Shown in pieces: positions 21,193 through 32,000 of a stretch of DNA of 64,000 nucleotides (position 1 is its first letter; every line of letters begins with the position of its first letter). A program made the position numbers and the translations under genes. The stretch spans positions 992,001 to 1,056,000 of the forward strand of contig BDSL01000006.1 in NCBI GenBank assembly GCA_003116995.1, written 5' to 3'. The notes under the pieces are model-generated. The model did not search any database and was not told the DNA's origin. It worked only from the letters and a program-made list of their open reading frames with translations. Source of the DNA: Yamagishiella unicocca (lineage: Eukaryota > Chlorophyta > Chlorophyceae > Chlamydomonadales > Volvocaceae).

Positions 21193-24100
21193 CTACTCTA
21201 GCCCCTCCGCCCCCTCCGCCCCGCCCTCCTGCACCCCCCGTGCATCGACGACCTTCCGGATCACCAGGGGCAGCGCGCTGCCGTACCGCTTCGCGAAGAC
21301 GTTGAGGCAGTTGGCGCGGATCTCGCCGTGGCTCTTTCCCGAGCTGATGCCCTTGATCTTGAAGATCCCCTGACCCAGATCTCGCACCCCCCACGGCGCC
21401 AGGTAGGCGGGGGCTCGGCCTGTGGAGGAGCCCACCAGCAGCGCCATGGCCAGGTCCTCGCAATTGTGTACGGCATCCACGTGATGGCGGATCGCGGGAT
21501 CCATGTGGTTGGTGTAGTACTCGAGGTAATCTGTCGCGGCAAAGCGGTTGGGAAGCGGTTGGGAAGCGGTTGGTGGGAGGGGGGTGGGGGTCCGGTGGTG
21601 CGGGTGCAAAGGGTTAGTTACCAGGGGCCTGCGGTTGAGGTTGGGGCGGAGCCCCATGACGCAGCGCGACCTGAAGAGCTCGGCCACAAGCATCCACCTG
21701 CTCACCCCGCGCCCTCTCCCCCTCTTCTGCAGCCTTCTCTTCCCCTCCGAAACCCTGTCCCCGCCCCTGGGCCGGTCCCCCTCCCAATCCCCCCTCCTCC
21801 CACCCCCTCCCTTCCTACCCCCTCCTCCCAGCCCCCACCTCGGTGCAGCATGGCCGCCTTGGTGAGCACCAGGCTGTACATCTTGTGCCAAATCAGCGTG
21901 CCGAAACCCTGGAGGTAGCGGTACCTGCGGGGCCCGGGGGTTAAGAGCCCCGGGCGTGGGGAGTGGAAGCGGGGTTAAGGGGCGCTCCACCACCCCCTGG
22001 AGCCTGCCTCACAAGCCCTCACCCCTAAAGCTTGGGGTCTTTACGCCCCCCCCACACACGGGGCCCCCAGTCCCCTTACGGGGCTGGCCCTCCACCTACA
22101 ATACCCCCGTCCCCGAGCCAGCGCCCAACATGCCGGCTCCTCTCCCCTCCTCCCCCGCTTACCTCCCCGCACCCCCCACGGCTCCCCTTCTCCCACAGCT
22201 TCAGCCGCTCCCCGGCCTCCCCGCGGTACTAACGTCGTACCAATCGGTTTCCGTGCCCCCCCCTCGAACACGTGTTTCTTCCCTGCCCCCCTCGCGGCGG
22301 CCCACCTGCAGTCCTGGTCCATGATGTGCAGCCGCGGGTAGAAGCCAGCCATGTTCTCGGGGTCCCTCCGCCACACCTGAATCAGGGGGGGGGCAGGGAG
22401 GGGAGGGTTGTGAGGAAAGCCCGTGGGGAGGGGGGGAGGCAGGAGGTGGAGGTGGAGGTGGTGGTGGTGGTGCCGGTGGTGGTGGTGGTGGTGGTGGTGG
22501 TGGTGGTGGTGGTTGTGGCAGTGGCAGTTGTCGCACCCAGGCTGCAAGGTGGGATGCCGCTGGCTCGAGTACGACGGGCGCGATGCAGTTTGCCGTACCA
22601 CCCGGGAGGGGAGGTGGCCGTGGCGGGTGCCCCACCGCGAAGAGCTCGTCCAGCACCTCGCACGGCGCCACGATGTCATCGTCCAGGCTGAGTACGGCTT
22701 CCGTACGGAGCCCTGCAGTGGGCAGCGCGGCGCGGCGCGGCGTGGTACGGCCCGGGTTCCGGAGCGAGAGGCACGGGGCATCACGTGCGAGACAGATACA
22801 ACCCCACATACACAGCATCCCCTCCGGCCGTGCTGCCCATGCGACATAACCCTATTTCCGGAAAGACCAAATGCTGCCGCGTCAGCTACCGTACGCTTCC
22901 GCAGCAGCCTGCCCCCCTGCGTCGACCCCTCCCTGGATCCTCCTCCCAACTTCCCCCAGAAGCTGAGCCTGCCGCCCCGCCCACTTCTCCTTCCGGTCCC
23001 TCCCCCCGCGGCCTACCTTCCAGCGGCCAGAAGCGGCTGTTTAGTGAGGAGTTGGTTACGATGTCGTACCGGACCTCCTTGATGTCCGAGTAGTAGCCGG
23101 GGGCCTCAGCGCGGTTGGGCGGCAGCTCATCCTCACACCAGATCTGGAGGCGGGGGGGGAGGGGGACAGAGGGGGGAGGGGGAAGTAGCATACACACGCG
23201 TGTGTTGTCAGATGCGACAAAGCAACCGATAGCCTACCGTAGTAGGGGCAGGGGGGTGGAAGGAGGGGCAGGTGCAAGGAACGGGGGGTGGGGGGGGCCC
23301 CCGCCATCATCCTCCCCGGGCCCGCTGCCCCCACTGCCATCCTTCCCCCCGGCCTCACCACCCGCAGCGCGTCCACTGTCTTGCAGTGCGAGTAGTGCGC
23401 CACCGCCCGCTGCAGCAGCTGGGGCCGCATGTAGGAGTTGAGGATGAGCGTGTAGCGCTCGGTGAACTCGGCTGGCGGCCAGGCGGGGGCGCGGGGGGGG
23501 GGGCAGGAGCGGTGCAGGAGCGGGGCAGGGGAGGGGTGTTGCAACACTGTGTATTGGGCCCCCCCCAGGGGGCCACGGGCCGCGAGGGCGGCCCTGCGAC
23601 CGTAGACGCGCGCGCCCCCAAGCCCGCAACCCAAGCCCTCCACCACAACGCCCACCCCATCAGCGGTTCCGGAGCCGATCCTTACCCGCCCCTTGCTGGC
23701 GCCTCAAGGGCCTACCATTGCGCTGAAAGCGCAGGAGGAAAATCCCTTTTGCTGTGTGGCGCGGCCACCACGACATCAACCAAAGGCCGAGCCAGTGCAG
23801 CCCCCGTACCCCCCGCCAACCTCCGGGATGCCCCCTTGCCCATCTTCCCTCCCTGCCCCCTTGCTTCCTATGTCGTGTAACCGGGTCTTCGCAACCACTT
23901 CCCTGCCCAGCATTCGTGGTGCCAGCCCGAGGCCCCGGGCCCCCGCTGACCTGGCGCCCCGTGGTACCTAGGCCGCGCGTTGGTATCGGCCGGACGCTGG
24001 TATTTTGGCATGGTGCACTGTGGCGGCACGATCTCCCAGTCACGTATTGTAAAGACGATGGATAGAGACGCCACCAGCAATAGTATGAACAGCACAATCG

Positions 24101-24230
24101 TCACGTAGCATAATGTTCTGGTGAGCCAAGGGCTGAGATAACCCCTTGCAAATGAAAGAACGCTTGCTGGTTCATAGGATTCCTCGTCTGTTTTCTTCGG
24201 GTCCTTGCGGCGCGGCCTGGGCGTAATCAT
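21193..24230 (-). CDS. GT64 exostosin-like glycosyltransferase, type II membrane protein
   Basis: Seven minus-strand exons, 24230-23951, 23471-23359, 23143-23017, 22712-22636, 22376-22306, 21924-21839 and 21530-21193, join in frame to 363 residues. A short cytosolic tail is followed by one membrane span at about residues 40-60, the usual Golgi/ER type II arrangement. The catalytic region shows the GT64 landmarks: YTLILNSYMRPQLLQRAV, then IWCEDELPPN, a DDD metal-binding motif at about 183-185 after TEAVLSL, WRRDPENMAGFYPR, and NCEDLAM near 274 followed by GSSTGRAP. Family members transfer N-acetylhexosamine, glucuronic acid or related sugars from UDP- or GDP-sugars; animal EXT/EXTL2 and plant EPC1-type proteins belong here. 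Donor and acceptor cannot be read from the sequence. A minus-strand TATAAGG near 24436-24443 is a weak promoter candidate. Confidence 0.9.
22447..22511. repeat. GGT trinucleotide repeat
   Basis: A run of (GGT)n with one GCC interruption in the GT64 intron 22377-22635. Confidence 0.85.
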
Positions 24231-24675
24231 CCTGACGGTGTCGGCGGGAGACGTCAGGCATCGCTAGTGGGCACAACCGACAGCAAGCTCATTATGAAGC
24301 CTCCAGAAAGCCAGTATGCATCCGACGGGTGGCATTGGGTTCAGACAGTTGAGCTCCAACTTGCCAGGCAAAAGTGCGGGAAAGGGTTCTTTAAGCGCTC
24401 AGCCAATGTTAACAGCACATAAATGACGATCATTATCCCCCTTATAATTCTATTGTATCGTGTTTGCCCCTTAGCAATAAATCTACGGAGCTATGTGGCG
24501 GGGCAGGCCGACCCGCGGGTTCAACGGTCCTTGCCAGTACGAGCCCAATCTGCCAAGCGCTGGCAATTTCTGTATTATCAGCCAGACAGCGGCCCGATGG
24601 TGCGCGAAGTTGGCTGGGGCCCGCGCTGCTCGATGCTGCACCATGGACGTGCACATACAGCAGAGGTGTGGAGCA

Positions 24676-24684
24676 TATAAATAG
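24676..24684 (+). promoter_or_regulatory. TATA box, orphan
   Basis: TATAAATAG, a near-consensus TATA box on the plus strand with no clear coding sequence downstream. The next notable structure is the hairpin at 25042. Confidence 0.5.
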
Positions 24685-25041
24685 GGCGATGTAGGCACCG
24701 CTCGGGGAGACAGGTACACTATAACATACGCTGGAACAAGCGCACAGGTTGGGGACCCTGCGACCCTCGCGCCGCACTGCCTGCACGGCACAGCCCATCG
24801 TTACGACCTCCAACCGCGCCTTGATGCGCCGTCTGTGCTCAGCTCTCAGCCCTCAAAGACTGCCCTTATCCGAGCGGCGGAGGGCAGGAAGCAGCAGCAG
24901 CCCCAGTCGAACAGCCGTACTACCGACCTCGATCGCGTATGAATGCCAGGGGGACCAACCACACCATTCCCGCTCGAGAACCTACTAGCACGAAAACCTT
25001 CTATCCGCAACACAGTCCGGTGCCATGTGCCGTGTGTAAAC

Positions 25042-25121
25042 TCAGGGAACCGGAGTTAGCATTCACCGCCAGCAGAGCCCCTGACGCTCTGCTGGCGGTG
25101 AACGCGGACTCCGATTCCTTG
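25042..25121. repeat. Long imperfect hairpin, about 38-nt arms
   Basis: The inner arms CACCGCCAGCAGAGC and GCTCTGCTGGCGGTG pair perfectly over 15 bp around a short CCCTGAC loop. Pairing continues outward to arms of about 38 nt (CTCAGGGAACCGG and CCGATTCCTTGAG at the outer ends) with about five mismatches, some of which would be G-U pairs in RNA. The size and loop resemble a small-RNA precursor or a small inverted-repeat transposon. Confidence 0.85.
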
Positions 25122-26155
25122 AGGCGGCTGGCGCCGATAGCCCCGCAGTCCCCTGCCGGATTGGAGGTGGAGGCGCAAGGGGTCCACTGATTAGCAGAAT
25201 TGCTGGGCAGGAAAGGGCGCAGTAGGCCGCCATCTTGCCGATGGGAAGCGGGGGTCGGTGTTGCGGGGATAGGGGGCAGCTGGCGACGCTGCACGGTACG
25301 CAGGCCTCGCGCACGGTTCGTTTGGTGGGGGATGAGGGGCGGGGGGCGCTGCGAGGGGCGGGGCCGGTGCAGGGTGCCATTGTATTCGTGGAATTAATTT
25401 GCAACCGGATCTTTGGTCGCACCGTGAATTTTGTGATGAAACTCTACTACCAGTGGGGCAACTCGCTGCTTGGCCTTGCACCCGCGGTTTGCAAACCTTA
25501 CCCATGGAGCGCTGCGCACATCAGCCCCCACCGTCACGAGCAGCTTGCCACACCTCCTTTAAGAGCAACCTAGACGCTGTGCTTGGGCCATGGGCAAAGC
25601 TGGGAAGGCGTGAGCAGTTCGTCTGGGGCGGACCACCACAAAGTGATGCCAGCTCAGGCGCCCCACGCCAGCAACGCCCCCATATTGCAACGTATGTAAC
25701 CAAAGCAAGATAGCAGCTGTCTCTTGAGGGCGCTGAGGAGACAGGAGACAAGGCAGCTGGTTCTACAGAAACGGTCAAATACCAAATGGGGGCACAAGGG
25801 GTCGCAACGAACGACCCCAGGGTCGGACCGATGTTATGTGATCCCACCAATTTGTGACAATTCTTTTAAGCTGGTATTTGCGACAAGGGACACGGAATTA
25901 GCATGCGGGCGCGCGCTTAGCCAATGGTAGGTCTCAAAGGCCGGCAAACGTCACGGTAACAGTACAGTTCAGCATCATCTCAAGGATAACCCCATGGAAC
26001 ATTTATGCATATGTTTCAGAGTCTAAAGCTGTCTAAATGCTAGAAAAACGTATAGGGCCCGCAATCTCGCCGTACAGCCGATGAATGCAGATGTATAGGT
26101 CGATATGGCAGAGAAGTCTTGTGTTCGTCCGGGGACCGTCGCACGACCAACAAAA

Positions 26156-28163
26156 ATGGCCACTATGATGATGCGTTCTCGCGTTGCCGCCGGTGTGCGC
26201 CCTGCGCGCGCCACCGTGCGTGTGAGCGCCTCGACCCGCCCGATGTGGTACCCCGGCGCCACCGCCCCCAAGCACCTGGATGGCACCATGCTGGGCGACT
26301 ACGGGTGAGGCATTAGGAACACTTCAGGTCGTCAGCTTGACTCTGGCGTCGGTGGACAGCAGCGGACTCGTATGCGGAAATGGAGCAACTGGGCGATCAG
26401 ATTTAGCGAGCCTCTTAGTGATGTTATGCTATCGAAATCGTTTTGTCAGATCATCTGACAAACAGCAACACTGGCTTTATGCGCGCAGCTTCGACCCTCT
26501 CCGCCTGGGCACCAACCCCGAGCAGCTGAAGTGGTTCCGTGAGGCTGAGCTCTACAACGGCCGCTGGGCTATGGCTGCTGTTGCTGGTAAGCCGACTTTA
26601 TGCGGTGAGCAGTACTGGCGCTATGAGGCCATTGTGTTAAGTCGCGTGCTTGCATCCAGGCATCCTGTTCACCGACCTGGTTGGCCTGCCCAAGTTCTGG
26701 CTTGCTGGCGCTGAGGTGAGATTACCAATATTAATTGGCTGATATCTGGAGAAGAATGGTCAATGGCTCGACGATTCGGCTCTGTGTCCAAACCGCAGCA
26801 GTCAGTCGGCCCTGTGTAAACGGGAGACGCTCGATAACTGAAATCGATATGGGCCACCGCATCTTCACTAACGCAAAGATATACATGCGGATCCGTGGTT
26901 ATGGTGCTGTATCGCACTTGCGGTGTTGTGGGGTTGGAGGGTAACAGGTGGCAAATACCTATGGGTCTTTCCAGCTTGCGCTCAGCGAAGCTGTCATACT
27001 CGGGGTTTCACCTCGCGGATTTCAAGGGGGGGTTGCGTGATTCTCGTTATGATCCCATAAGTTGGAGACTTCGGTCTCATTGGCACGCTTGCTTCAGATC
27101 CGTAACCTGCCAAACGTGTATAGGATGTGGTGAGTTGCAGCTGTTGCTATAAGCTATTGAACCGTGCCGAAACACTTCCTCCCCTGCTCGCGCGACCCCC
27201 ATCGCGCAGACCTACGCTCTGGACACCCCCACCCTGGCTATCATCGAGGTGGCTGTGTTCGCTGTGCTGGAGGCCAAGCGCTACGAGATCTACAAGAAGA
27301 CTGGCGAGGTGAGACCCTGACATTGCACGCATGGTGGCGCGAATTGTGTACATCTATACTGTACGGTTCCTGATGTTTCGCAGCTCGGGAAGCATTGCAC
27401 TGCAGTTTGGTCTCCTGTCCTTTCTACTTCCTCGTTAATGACCCTTTGTCGTGCCTTTGTGTTATCATTCCTTGGCCTGCGTCGTTCTCCCTCGCTTACA
27501 CCCTTGTCCTCCCTCCCTTTGCGTTCTGCAGTGCGGCCTGCTGTCGTTCGCCCCCTTCGACCCGCTCAACATGCGCAGCGAGGAGATGAAGATCAAGGAG
27601 CTCAAGAACGGCCGCCTGGTAAGTCACGTTGAGCCCACTGCACAAGTGCGACATAGCGGGGTAAGGCGCACGACCGATTTTGCGCAGGTTGTGAAATTCC
27701 CTCCCTCCCTCCCCCTCGCAGGCTATGCTTGCGTTCGTTGGCTTCTGCTCTCAGGCTGCCGTGAACGGCAAGGGCCCGATTGACTGCCTGACCTCCCACA
27801 TTGCCGACCCCGGCCACGTCAACAGTGAGTGACGGGGGTTATAAGCCATTATGGGGAGTCTTTTTTGACCAAGTACCAGGGATGCGGCAGCCGGGGAGCA
27901 CACTATCAATCTGTTGTGAATTAGGACGTAATCCACACGGTTATGCGAAAAGGATCTCCGCGCGTGGGCTTCTGTTAACCGTATGCCTTGCTTACCATTC
28001 TCTCGTCCGTGCAGTCTACACCTCGTCGGTGGGCCCTGAGACCTGCGTCACCGTGGCCGTGCTGTCGGTGCTGCCCATCATCATTGAGGCCACCAAGACC
28101 CTCAACCCGGGCAAGGAGTCGGTGCCGTACTTCCCCTGGAACGAGCCCTGGACCAAGGTGTAA
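26156..28163 (+). CDS. LHCA: Photosystem I-type chlorophyll a/b-binding antenna protein
   Basis: Seven exons, 26156-26304, 26489-26586, 26660-26715, 27210-27308, 27532-27618, 27722-27824 and 28015-28163, join in frame to 246 residues with TAA stop. A short Arg/Ala-rich transit peptide is followed by [20 protein letters not shown] and DYGFDPLRLG, the LHC N-terminal signature. Helix 1 carries [16 protein letters not shown] and helix 3 [16 protein letters not shown], the paired Glu/Asn/Arg chlorophyll-binding motifs. Helix 2 lies near residues 105-128. The sequence fits the LHCA group better than LHCB, but I cannot assign a paralogue number. Beyond helix 3 there is an extra hydrophobic stretch near residues 207-222 before the ending FPWNEPW. 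It should sit in the thylakoid membrane bound to PSI. ATG context is AAAAATGGCC. Codon use is clean (mostly C- or G-ending), as in highly expressed genes. Confidence 0.95.
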
Positions 28164-28784
28164 GCGGACCTCGCGAGGTCTCGCTGCACCCAGGCCTCAG
28201 TGTGCCTGAAGCTGGGGCGCGCTTTGAGATGCCTTTGGAGCTGTTCAGCAGCCTCTTTCGGTGACTCTTTGTGCGAGAGCCCCAGGCGGGATTGGCAGCA
28301 ACGGGATCGGCGGCGACAGCCGCTCTTTCCGGTGTTGGAAGCCTGCTTTTGGGTTCGGGGTAGGTTGGCGCTTGACGGTGGATGCCAGGCGCGAAGGAGC
28401 TTGTCATCGCCGTGCGGGCGAGCCTGTTTTCGAACTTGTCGGCAGCTGTCCCTGATCCGCAGCGGGGTCGGTATCCCTGGAAGGAACAGGTTATGCCTGA
28501 TCAAGGGACCGTTGGTGGACTTTCTGAAGGCGTGCGCTCTGCCCGTGCGCTTCGGACTCCCATGTCCAACTGCTATAGGGGCGCTGCAGGACGTTTGTCT
28601 GCCTGCCATCACACTGGCTGGTTAAACGGACATGCGTATTGGGCTTGTTGGTTGCGGGCATGAACGATGTGCGCACGCCGCCTGTTCACGCATCAGTTTT
28701 GTAGATCTAACTACGCGATTCCGGCTAGAGAGAAGACCGCTTGACTCGTCAATCATCGTACAACAGTACGGATGGTGTACATTA

Positions 28785-28789
28785 CACGG
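28785..28789 (-). terminator. TGTAA polyadenylation signal, RING-gene candidate
   Basis: TTACA on the plus strand (TGTAA on minus), about 245 bases past the RING stop. Together with the plus-strand signal at 28854 it predicts overlapping 3' ends. Confidence 0.4.
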
Positions 28790-28853
28790 TGTACAGAATT
28801 GAACAAAAGTCCGTCCGGAGCACGCTTCAGATGTTCATGATGGCAGCTGCTGC

Positions 28854-28858
28854 TGTAA
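28854..28858 (+). terminator. TGTAA polyadenylation signal, LHCA candidate
   Basis: TGTAA is the usual volvocine poly(A) signal. This one is about 690 bases after the LHCA stop, a plausible 3' UTR length in such algae. Confidence 0.4.
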
Positions 28859-29032
28859 AAGATTTAGAGAGCAAACCGTGAAGCCGGCCACTGCACACGG
28901 ACCAACAGCAGCAGCATTGTAGCAGCAGAGACGGGGCGAGTACATACCAAACAATTGATATTTGGGCCACGAACCACCTCTCCATCATACCAAATGATGT
29001 GTTCGCAGGAAGCACTTCAGCAGCTCCAACTC

Positions 29033-32000
29033 TTACACGAAGGCTCTTGAGCGGTTGGTGATGTCAGCGCGACAGATGGGGCAGCGCTCGACTCTCTCGG
29101 CGCATCCCCGACAGATGATGTGGCCTACACGCCATAGGGCCGAGTCACGAAGGGGGCCACGCACGTGTATGCACAAGAAAATGTCAGTTAAACTACCGGT
29201 ATGCTCGACATCGCATACACCGTACGCCGTCGCACATACACCGTCATCTACAAAGGAATGAGCAGCTGTTTCAACCAGGACGAATAGGATAACACCTCAA
29301 TCTCGCATTCCGAGGTACCCTCGCACATCCTCCCTGTGCCCCCGGACACCCCCCTGCGACCCCTCCCCTCACCGCAGTTGAGGAACGTGTCCCTGCTGGC
29401 GGCCAGGCACACCGCACACGCCGCCGCCTCCACCGCCTCCGACCTCGCTGCCGCCACCCTCGCCGTCACGATGGCGTGCCGTACCCTCGGCAGCGCCGCC
29501 TCCGACATGGCCGCCAGCGCCTCCAGCGTCTCCAGCGGCTGAGCGACCAGCGCTTCCTCCTGCGGCGTACCGAGCCCGTCACCCACCCACATGGGTCAGC
29601 TGCCACACGCAACCACATCTCGGCACCACCTGCCGCACCTAGCGCACATGCCGCACGTGCTCCTCAAACCCCAACGCCGAAGCAAGCAGGAGCAAGCTTG
29701 CGTGTGTGCGTGCGCCAGAAGGCGTAGGTTGTTGCGCTGGAGGTCTTGAGTGCGTGGGCCTGCCTGTGCTCTTGCCACCCGCTCCGTCCCCATCCCACCC
29801 ACCCCCCCCCCTTGCACCCACCTGGCCGCACATGCACTGTATCCTGCGCTGCAGCTGCGCCACCAGCTGGTTGCCCGCCTCCACCTCGCCGCCCAGCCGC
29901 GCCGCCTCCGCCTCACCGCGCACCATCGCCGCCTCCGCCTCGTCGCACCGCCGCCTCAGAGACGACATCTCACCAGCGGCCTGGAGGTTTGGGGCACGGA
30001 GGGGACGGGGTACATTTTTGGCGGTAGCGATGGTGGGCGCTGAAATGCTGGTGGAAGCAATGGCCGCGGATGTTTGCCCGCTGCTCCCCGCTCATCTCCG
30101 CGCTGCACGGCTGTTGGGCCCCAACCCCACCACTTTCCGTGCCCCCTCGCTCTCCATCCACCGTCCAACCCACCTCCAACAACTTGCCGCCCAGCGACTC
30201 CACCTCGTCCTGCGGTAAGCCCGGGGCGGGCGGCGGGGCGCGGAGCGCAGCGGTAAGGATAGGGGGGCTAAAAGAGGCCGATTTCATTTGACCCCCCACA
30301 GCCCTCAACGCACAAACGCACATCCCTCCCTCGCGCCCGCCCTCGCACCCGCCCTCTGGCTGCCCGCACCAGGACAGCTGCCTCACCTGCATCGCGGACC
30401 CCCGGGCGGCCGCCTCCGCCAGCTGTCCCTCGAGCTCCGAAACCCGTCCCGCTGCCTCGCAGCGTGCCGCCGCCACCTCCACCAGCTGCCCCCGCAGCGC
30501 CGCCGCAGCCAGGCCCGCGCGCGCCGCCTCCCGTTGCAGCTCCGAAACCGCCTCCCTCTTCGCAGCCAGCTCCGCGCCGCCCTCCTCCACGGCTGCCGCT
30601 AGCGCCGCCGCCTCGGCTCGTGACTCAGTCGCCTGGCGGGTGAGGTCGGCCTGGGGCCGGCGGGTTGGGTTTTAGATAGGGTACCGCAAGTACGCAAAAT
30701 CCGGATTGCACCCAGCCACGAAGACCGTAAGGAGATCCAAGGCAGGAGCTGTTACCTCTTCTGCTCCCTAGCGTCCCACAACCCGATCCTACCAGCTGCT
30801 CCCGCAGCTCCCCCGCCGCCACCCGCTGCCGCTCCGCCAGGAGCTCCGCCGCCTCGCCCCGCGCCCGCGCCTCCGCCACCGACCGCTCCAGGGAGTCCCG
30901 CTGCGCCTCCGCCGCCTCCGCCCGGCCGGCCCCGGCCGCTACCTCAGCCCGCAGCGCCGCCGCCGCTCGCTGGTGCGCCGCCCGCGCGTTATCGTACTCC
31001 TCACGAAGTCGCCGCAAGGCCTCAGCCGACTCGGCTGCGCGCGCTTCCGCTGCGGCGGCGGCCGCCGTCAGCCTCACCACCTCGGCCTCCACAGCCTGCC
31101 CGTGGTATCGGAGCCAAGCGGCTGTCAAGGAACCCACTTCAGACAATACACGCAACTCGGGGGCAGAGGCTGCATCTCGAGGACAAGCACTCGGAAGCAA
31201 GAGATTAAGTGATGGCTGTGGGGAGGGAGGCTGAGTGCCGTACCTGGGCTCGCGCTTCCGCAGCCGCCGCCTGTTCCCGCGCTGCCGCCATTTCGTCGCG
31301 TGCTGCCGCGGCCCCCGCCTCAGCCACCAGACGGGCCTCCCGCGACTCCCGCTCGCGCTGCTCGCTCTGCGCCTGCCGGTCCGGAAGGTTGCGGAGGTGA
31401 GTTCGGTCGGGCGAAGTACAGTCAGTTTCGTCAGGCCATTCAGGGGAAACTCTGCAACCTGAAACCCAGCTCCGAAACCACCTGACCGGTCTCGGACGCG
31501 GTCGCACCTGCGCCTGCTCTGCCCGACCCTCCGCCGCCCGGGCCGCCTCCTCCGCCCGATCAGCTCGCTCCCGTTCCCCGGAAAGTGCGCCTGCAGAGGC
31601 GGACGTCAGGCGGCACGGAAGGGCGGTGCGTGGGGAGCTTGGGGCGGAGCTGGAAGGATTTTCACAGAGGCCTCGTGGCGAGAGCTACCTCTAATCTGAG
31701 TACCGATGGTAGTATTTAACAATATAACTCAGGGTAACGCACGCGTGGCATGGTCGAGTGCATAGTGGGCCGTGGGTGCATGAGCAGCCTGGATCTCCGC
31801 GGCAATGGCCGGCCTCTGCCTTTCCCTTGCTGAGCTGATCAGTCATGAACCTTGGCCCAAAAAATCCCTCTCCCTTCAAGACCTCCCCCTCCCCAACACG
31901 CCGGTACCATCGCTCTCGCCGCGCCGCCGCTCCGCCTCCTGCGCGCACGATGCCGCCGCCTCCCGATCCGCCGCCGCGCCACACAGCGCCGCCTCCAGCT

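Larger units (their letters stand above)
24231..26155. other. Gene-poor interval between GT64 and LHCA
   Basis: About 1.9 kb of lower GC with no protein I can support. It holds the GT64 promoter on one side, the LHCA promoter on the other, an isolated TATA box at 24676 and a long inverted repeat at 25042-25121. TGTAA occurs at about 25695. Confidence 0.5.

Noticed and set aside
23660..23740. Extra 7- or 37-base exon in GT64 after CAG at 23725
   Set aside because: It breaks frame or gives a stop; using the donor at 23950 joins exon 1 to the next exon in frame without it.
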